The translations under genes were made by a program, and so were the position numbers. A model generated the notes under the pieces. The model was not told the origin of the DNA. It saw only the letters and a program-made list of their open reading frames with translations, and did no database searches. This document shows, piece by piece, positions 58,880 through 64,000 of a DNA stretch of 64,000 nt (its first letter is position 1; each line of letters begins with the position of its first letter). Origin of the DNA: Paracamarosporium sp. OC-R06-R3. Taxonomy: Eukaryota > Ascomycota > Dothideomycetes > Pleosporales > Didymosphaeriaceae. Where the stretch lies: the NCBI GenBank assembly GCA_019828545.1, contig JACVRA010000301.1:62001-126000 (forward strand), read 5' to 3'.

Positions 58880-60484
58880 ATGAATCTTACTAGTTGGACC
58901 CTCCAGCCCTCTGACTTGTTTGTGCTACTCGTTATTCTCATCTGTAGCCGAACTCTCTTTTTCAGTATCTACAATCTCCACTTCCACCCACTCGCACACA
59001 TCCCCGGGCCTTTCTTTGCGCGCATATCTCCATGGCCCTCAGCGCTGCATTCCTGGAAAGGAAAACGGCATCTATGGTTGGAGCAATGCTTCAACAAATA
59101 TGGGAACAAGCTGCGTATAGCACCCAACACGGTTCTGTTCCGCAGCCCCACAGCATACCGCGACATATACGGTAACCGGGCGAACGTGCGAAGAGCCGAT
59201 TTCTACGACGCTCTGAAGCGAGAGGAGAATCAGACGAATACCTTCACGTACCTAAACAATGCTAGCCAGGCTAAAAGTCGAAGACTTCTAGACCTAGCTT
59301 TCACGAACAAGTCGCTGAAAGCATCTGCCGACTTTATGCAACGGCACATCGATCGCTGGCACGAACTGTTGGCCGTAGATAGCGGCGACGACTGGACTCA
59401 GCCATTCAACTTCACCGACCGAGTGAATTATCTCGTTTTCGATATCTTAGGCGACGTCTGCTTTGGCACGTCGTTCAAGACAATGGAGCCAGAAGATAAC
59501 CCGCTAAAGGTTATCCCACGTGCCGCGGTTAAGACGATGACGGTGGTTAATGCCATTGCAAAGTCGCCTTTCCTCTGTCTCCTACTGTTTCTCCGACCAC
59601 GAGGCCTGTCACGCATACTCACGGCAATCCAGCCCCTGCAGATGAGGCTCTTTGAAAAGTTCATAATCTCCAGCATCGAACAGCGAGTTGAGCGCGAGAA
59701 ACAGTTCGAGGTGTCGGGCGAGGCACGTCAGGATATGATTCACTTCCTCTACCATGCCCGAGATGGCAAGACGGGTGAGTCGGCATTCAGGAACGAGAGG
59801 CTCATTGCTGAATCTCGACTGCTCGTGATTGCCGGCTCGGATAGCACTTCAGTCACGTTGTCGGGTCTGGTTTTCTATCTGTCACACTATGCGAACGTTC
59901 TCGATGAGCTTCGGCAAGAGATTTTGGGCACATTTGAATCCGCAGAAGACATTGTACTTGGACCGAAACTATCGTCCTGCAAGTACCTAAGGGCCACAAT
60001 TGACGAGGCGCTACGTCTGTCGCCTGCGGGGCCATCTGAACTCCCGCGACAAGTCCTGCCCGGCGGCATCAAAATCGGCGGCGAGCATTTTCCCGAGAAC
60101 ACAATCGTCGGCACGGCTGCTTGGTGCGATGCACATAATGATGAGATGTACGGCGACGCCGCTGTTTTCCGACCAGAGCGCTGGCTCGTAGACGAGACAA
60201 ATTCGGCAGAGGACGTGGCGCGTATCACGGCGAACTTCCATCCGTTTACCATTGGGCCATTCAATTGTGTGGGGATGAACTTTGCCTTGCAGGAGTTGAT
60301 GCTTGTTGTGGCGAAAACGGTTCACCGATTTGAATTTCGTCTTGCGCCTGGATGGGCGAGGGGTGCAGGACTGCGGCACAGACGTTTTGTCGGTGGGAAA
60401 GAGGTGCCGGAGTTCCAGATCCAAGATGCGTTTATTACTGTTAGGGATGGGCCGATGATACAGTTTCGGAAGCGGTGTGCTTGA
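58880..60484 (+). CDS. Cytochrome P450 monooxygenase
   Basis: Single exon, 534 aa. N-terminal membrane anchor about residues 11-31 (LFVLLVILICSRTLFFSIYN), then the proline hinge HIPGPFFARISPWPSAL. C-helix WxxxR region near KSRRLLDLAF; I-helix AGSDSTS; K-helix EALR; PERW in FRPERW; haem loop FTIGPFNCVG with Cys463. The Arg usually three before Cys in FxxGxRxC is Phe-Asn here, a tolerated variation. ER-anchored, uses NADPH-P450 reductase. The layout is that of fungal secondary-metabolism or detoxification P450s; substrate not predictable. No neighbouring synthase gene inside the window, so no biosynthetic cluster can be claimed. Confidence 0.92.
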   Translation: MNLTSWTLQPSDLFVLLVILICSRTLFFSIYNLHFHPLAHIPGPFFARISPWPSALHSWKGKRHLWLEQCFNKYGNKLRIAPNTVLFRSPTAYRDIYGNRANVRRADFYDALKREENQTNTFTYLNNASQAKSRRLLDLAFTNKSLKASADFMQRHIDRWHELLAVDSGDDWTQPFNFTDRVNYLVFDILGDVCFGTSFKTMEPEDNPLKVIPRAAVKTMTVVNAIAKSPFLCLLLFLRPRGLSRILTAIQPLQMRLFEKFIISSIEQRVEREKQFEVSGEARQDMIHFLYHARDGKTGESAFRNERLIAESRLLVIAGSDSTSVTLSGLVFYLSHYANVLDELRQEILGTFESAEDIVLGPKLSSCKYLRATIDEALRLSPAGPSELPRQVLPGGIKIGGEHFPENTIVGTAAWCDAHNDEMYGDAAVFRPERWLVDETNSAEDVARITANFHPFTIGPFNCVGMNFALQELMLVVAKTVHRFEFRLAPGWARGAGLRHRRFVGGKEVPEFQIQDAFITVRDGPMIQFRKRCA

Positions 60485-62726
60485 TGCGTGTGGAGGGCGT
60501 GGGTAAAGCCAGCAAGTCAATCTCTCAATAGCGCGCTTCGGTCGCCTAATTGATAGATGATAATTATAACTCCTGAATTAACTCAGGCTCATAAACCAAC
60601 ATGATGTCCATATGCTAGGTCTAGCATACCCCTGTGACCCGAAATTTGATGCAGGATGCGGTCTGTTTCTGAATAAGAAAAAGCTCAGTACATAACATAA
60701 ACAACAGAGTCACCATACATTTCTATATCCGTTACCATGAAGACGAGGCTCTGAAGAGCAATAGAAAGCTAATGACTTGGAGTATGTACTCAATCACGCA
60801 TTAAGACTGCAAGGGATCCTCAACGGATCTGATCAGCTTCGCTCCATGATCATGTACTACAGCTAAGCCTCATAGAACCAGCAAGACAGGACCCACAATT
60901 AGCAACGGGAGAATATTATTACAATTTCTCCGCTCCATCGCCGATGACAGACAAAAGCCAGCAATAAGACGCCACCAGACGCACTCATGCGGCGGAGAAA
61001 CTTGGATATTTTGGGCAAAGACCGTGCCGCAGGCTCGCTGGAAGTGTGAAGAAAACAACGAAAATCAAATGACTATTTTATCTGAATGGCCATGTGTGCC
61101 ATCAAGATGCATATGCATGCGGGGTGGTGGTGCGGGATATGAGCCCTCCAGTAGGAATGGGGAAGATATCGGACTACTTTCGAGAAATTTTAGTTTCATC
61201 GGGACCTAATACAGCATAGGGGAGCCCTCATCACAAGCAACGGAATATATTAAGCAAAGCGGCGCGGTTGAATTGAATTATGTGAACAGCATTGAATGTA
61301 TGTGAGTCTACTGATCACTAATCCACCGCTGTCCAGTCATCACGTGGACAGGTCCCAGAGCGGTGTCGCTTGTGAAAGAACTTGAATGAGAGTTCAGATG
61401 GAGATTTCTCCAGGTATCATCATAATTCCCAAGCACAGCGGAAGATCTTCGTCGACTGCTTATAGACGTGGTTACCTGACTCGTTGTTCCTACGAACTGT
61501 AGTGTTCATTGGGAACTTTTTTCTCACAACAGATCGAGGTAGCTAATTACTTCTACCTCTGATGACCGGGGATCATCTACCCTCCGGTGGCTTTGACATG
61601 AGAGCTTTATAGAAATTTACGTCCATGACGTACACTGTGTCGCTCGAGCACAGACACGTAATAACGATTTGTCAAATTTTCACACTGATTTGATGAGAAA
61701 TGCGTGTACACCTGCAAAAAAGGAATTTCTGGTGTGAACTACACGGATGCCTCGTTGTGGTAAGCAGTATAATTGGCTGACTGCAACAACAGAGACCCCA
61801 TGGAAAACATATGGGTCGATACGAATTTTAACTGCGCGTCATGCTCGTAAAACAACCTCCATCATGCAAAGAATTTGTTGAACGAATTACGATAGGTCGA
61901 ATGCACCCAAGACCATGGGTAGAGGCGGATTTCGCCATTGCGACGCCCGCAATGATGGGACTGCACACCGGTTATCGATGCCTTGTTGTTAGAAGCCTGC
62001 CTCATTCTGGAGGCTCGTCAATGCTCTGAGGCACATGAAGAAACAAGCCTCCCCTTCTGACAAGAAATCTTGTCCCAAACGCTTGGCCTATGCGCACTGT
62101 GCACCTGAGGCTCTTGCCAAGTTTTTCTTACCGCTTCGGGTACTTTCACCCTTGTCGACACACGCCAAGTCTAACTCAAAATCCCCCGCCAAGCTACTCG
62201 GAGCGCCTTTCCCTGCCACCAGCTTGCCGCTTGCTCCGAAAACGGGTTTCACGCTCACATGTAACCGCAGCCAAGGGCGATCTAGCGTGCTACAATTGCT
62301 ACTTCGACACACGAGACGTCTGTAACAGCTGCCATCGCTCGGTCACTCGTGGGAATTTCCTTTCTACGCGCTCGCGAGCGCGGTCTCGCTGTCTGTTTGG
62401 AGTCTAGCGAGTAGTTTGCGGGAGATGCGGCCTTGGTAGGGGCAGGAGCTCGTCAGGCAGCGTTTGGAAGAGTAGGTGTGGTGCCTTGACAAGGCGTGAT
62501 GTCGTGCGCTTGCATTGATATATAAACACTACGAACGAGACGGCTATAGCATTCATTCTATCACTCATCTTCTCATTCCTCATCAGCCTTTCATTCAATT
62601 CTACCAGCTTGACGCTGTGTCTGTTTCTATTCCCTCCTTACGCATTACAACCACAGCCGGGCTGTCGCTATCCGTTTATCCATTCATTCACGCAATTCAT
62701 AACTCCCTCTTTTATATTCAATCACA
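60485..62726. other. Long gene-free stretch
   Basis: AT-rich patches around 60540-60760 and 61200-61300; only short frames. From 62035 to 62407 overlapping frames on both strands have no support. 62517-62726 is the promoter and C/T-rich leader of the secreted protein gene. Confidence 0.4.
62519..62526 (+). promoter_or_regulatory. TATA box of the secreted repeat protein gene
   Basis: TATATAAA about 200 bases before ATG 62727, followed by a long pyrimidine-rich leader (CATTCATTC, TCCCTCC). This arrangement suggests strong, regulated transcription, which is an inference. Confidence 0.45.
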
Positions 62727-63612
62727 ATGTACTTCTCCACCATCACCGTCCTTTCTCTTTCCGCCCTCAGCGTGGCACTGCCGGTCACCAAGCGTCAAGA
62801 TGGCGCCTCGGTCCTCGGAAACGCAGCATACGACGACATTTCCATCTCGGGTGGCACAGCTGGAAATGCTGAAGCCGAGGCCCTGGCTATCTTTGCGAAC
62901 CTTGACACTGCAAACCCGGAGAACATCTCCAAGGATGACCAGGATACCCTGAACCAAGTCAACCAGGTCGCGAACGATGCCGAGACAGAGGCGTTCAACC
63001 CTGCTATCGAGGCCGCGACTGGTGATGAGGCTCAAGCTCTGCAGGTACGCTCACTTCAGTCCACTGCCAATGAACTTCTAGACAGAGAACTAACTATGTG
63101 AGCAGAACGGCAAGATCAAGAACAAGGTCCTCAAGCTCGAGGCCACTGTGCTGAAGCTCCAGGCACAACAAGCTCAGGGCGAGGACGTCGCAGACAAGCT
63201 CGCAGACGAGCAGAAGAAGCTCGACAACAACATTAAGCTGGACCAGGAGGCGGCGGGCCAACCCAGCACTTTCCTTCCTTTCGATGCGGCCATTACTGGT
63301 GCTGGACCTGTTGCGGGTGCACAAGCTGCTGCAGGCAATGCTGGTGCTCAGGGTGCAGCGGCTGGGGATGATGTCGCTGATGCTGAAGGGGCAGACGCTG
63401 AGGGGGCAGACGCTGAGGCAGACGCCGATGCCGACGCAGATGCCGACGCAGACGCAGACGCAGACGCAGACGCTGATGCCGACGCCGACGCCGACGCCGA
63501 CGCCGATGCTGATGCGGATGCAGATGCGGATGCGGATGCGGACGCTGATGCAGACGCCGAGGAAGCAGATGCTAAGGATAAGAAGAAGGCTGCCAAGAAC
63601 AACAAGGAGTAG
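62727..63612 (+). CDS. Secreted, Kex2-type processed protein with Asp-Ala repeat domain
   Basis: Exons 62727-63044 and 63106-63612 (GCT CTG CAG | AAC GGC AAG), 274 aa. Residues 1-18 are a signal peptide (MYFSTITVLSLSALSVAL); Lys22-Arg23 (PVTKR|QDGAS) is a Kex2-like cleavage site. The mature part is helical and acidic (ISGGTAGNAEAEALAIFANL, LNQVNQVANDAETEA) with a heptad-like KIKNKVLKLEATVLKLQAQQ coiled coil at the start of exon 2. The C-terminus has two GADAE units, 23 Asp-Ala pairs, then a basic KDKKKAAKNNKE end. No Cys, so not a typical disulfide-rich effector. Resembles cell-wall or extracellular-matrix low-complexity proteins; function unknown. The DNA repeat makes length variation likely. 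Confidence 0.85.
63418..63558 (+). repeat. Hexanucleotide coding repeat (GAY GCN)23
   Basis: Twenty-three consecutive Asp-Ala codon pairs, period 6 bases. The third bases are arranged in blocks (GCA-rich, then GCC-rich, then GCG-rich), suggesting successive local expansions. Preceded at 63381-63417 by a 15-bp unit encoding ADAEG. Lies in the last exon of the secreted protein. Confidence 0.95.
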
Positions 63613-64000
63613 ATGTTCCAAGCAGTGAACACACTCTTGAAAGATGAACAGTCAACGTCGGCATAAACGAGTCGATACGGGAACGGTGAGGAAAGTGAGC
63701 GAGGAGTCGTGTAATCGGATGCAAACTTGAGCCCGAGGAATGAGTCAGTCTCCTTATAATATGTTCATATTTACAATAACAAAGGCATTCAATGCCAATG
63801 CAAATATTCGTTAAAAATTGTTCTTAGTGATGCTTCATTGATAGTGTGTTACAACATTACGTAGAGACAATGGTACAATATATTTAGTAAAGATCTCGAA
63901 CAGTATGGTTGCCATTTCTCGATTCTTTCATTGGTCTTCCTCTGGATCAAACGATTTGGGTCAAGGTTATTAATATTAAGAGGAGTATTAGGTGATTGAT
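63613..64000. other. 3' region of the last gene
   Basis: AT-rich tail with a possible polyadenylation context around 63750-63800 (AATATGTTCATATTTACAAT). No gene seen before the window ends. Confidence 0.4.

Noticed and set aside
63348..63632. Minus-strand open frame of Ser-Ala repeats opposite the Asp-Ala tract
   Set aside because: It is the mirror of a 6-bp coding repeat. The plus strand has signal peptide, intron and stop in the right places.
1..64000. tRNA, rRNA, CRISPR arrays and complete transposons
   Set aside because: Looked for T-loop GTTCRANNC contexts, rRNA-like blocks, regularly spaced repeats and terminal inverted repeats by eye; found none that hold up. A tRNAscan-SE and RepeatMasker run would settle this.

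Overview
This window looks like nuclear DNA from a filamentous ascomycete (Pezizomycotina); Dothideomycetes/Pleosporales is my best guess. The evidence is many genes split by 40-65 nt GT-AG introns, CT-rich leaders, fungal families (Egt1, Cho2, a HET-domain protein, peroxisomal Lon, a hybrid histidine kinase, P450, GMC oxidoreductases, GH79), and decayed AT-rich copies with C-to-T type damage that resembles repeat-induced point mutation (RIP). No rRNA, tRNA, CRISPR or complete transposon was recognised. Most gene models below were spliced by hand; the exon lengths sum to whole codons and the joined proteins read through family motifs.

Layout. 0-12.3 kb is housekeeping: an uncharacterised Cys/His-rich protein running off the left edge (-), ergothioneine synthase egt1 (-), a hypothetical protein (+) and phosphatidylethanolamine methyltransferase cho2 (+). 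12.3-20.8 kb is a rearranged stretch. It holds a small intact ORF derived from cho2 with a new intron, a GIY-YIG/zinc-cluster protein (-), a gene with an in-frame stop (+), an AT-rich island, a short K/E-rich ORF, and a second 40-bp piece of cho2. 20.8-23.6 kb is peroxisomal Lon (-). 24.9-38.3 kb is accessory: a HET-domain protein (-), a repeat family, a P450 relic, a large pseudokinase-like membrane protein (+) flanked by a shared repeat, an F-box-like protein (-) and a RIP-like ankyrin relic (-).

39.4-64 kb returns to ordinary gene content: a secreted GH79 glycosidase (+) with a GC-AG intron, a GMC oxidoreductase (+), a C2H2-like protein (+), a GAF hybrid histidine kinase (-), a secreted GMC oxidoreductase (-), a conserved hypothetical (+), a P450 (+), and a Kex2-type secreted protein with 23 Asp-Ala dipeptides (+).

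How they might work together. Egt1 (redox thiol), Cho2 (phosphatidylcholine) and Lon (peroxisomal proteostasis) are independent core functions. The HET gene, pseudokinase and broken HET/ankyrin/P450-type relics form the part most like a fast-evolving self/non-self region. The most unusual items are the cho2-derived mini-gene, the pseudokinase fusion, and the splice choices (GC-AG, NAGNAG) that decide catalytic or cofactor motifs.
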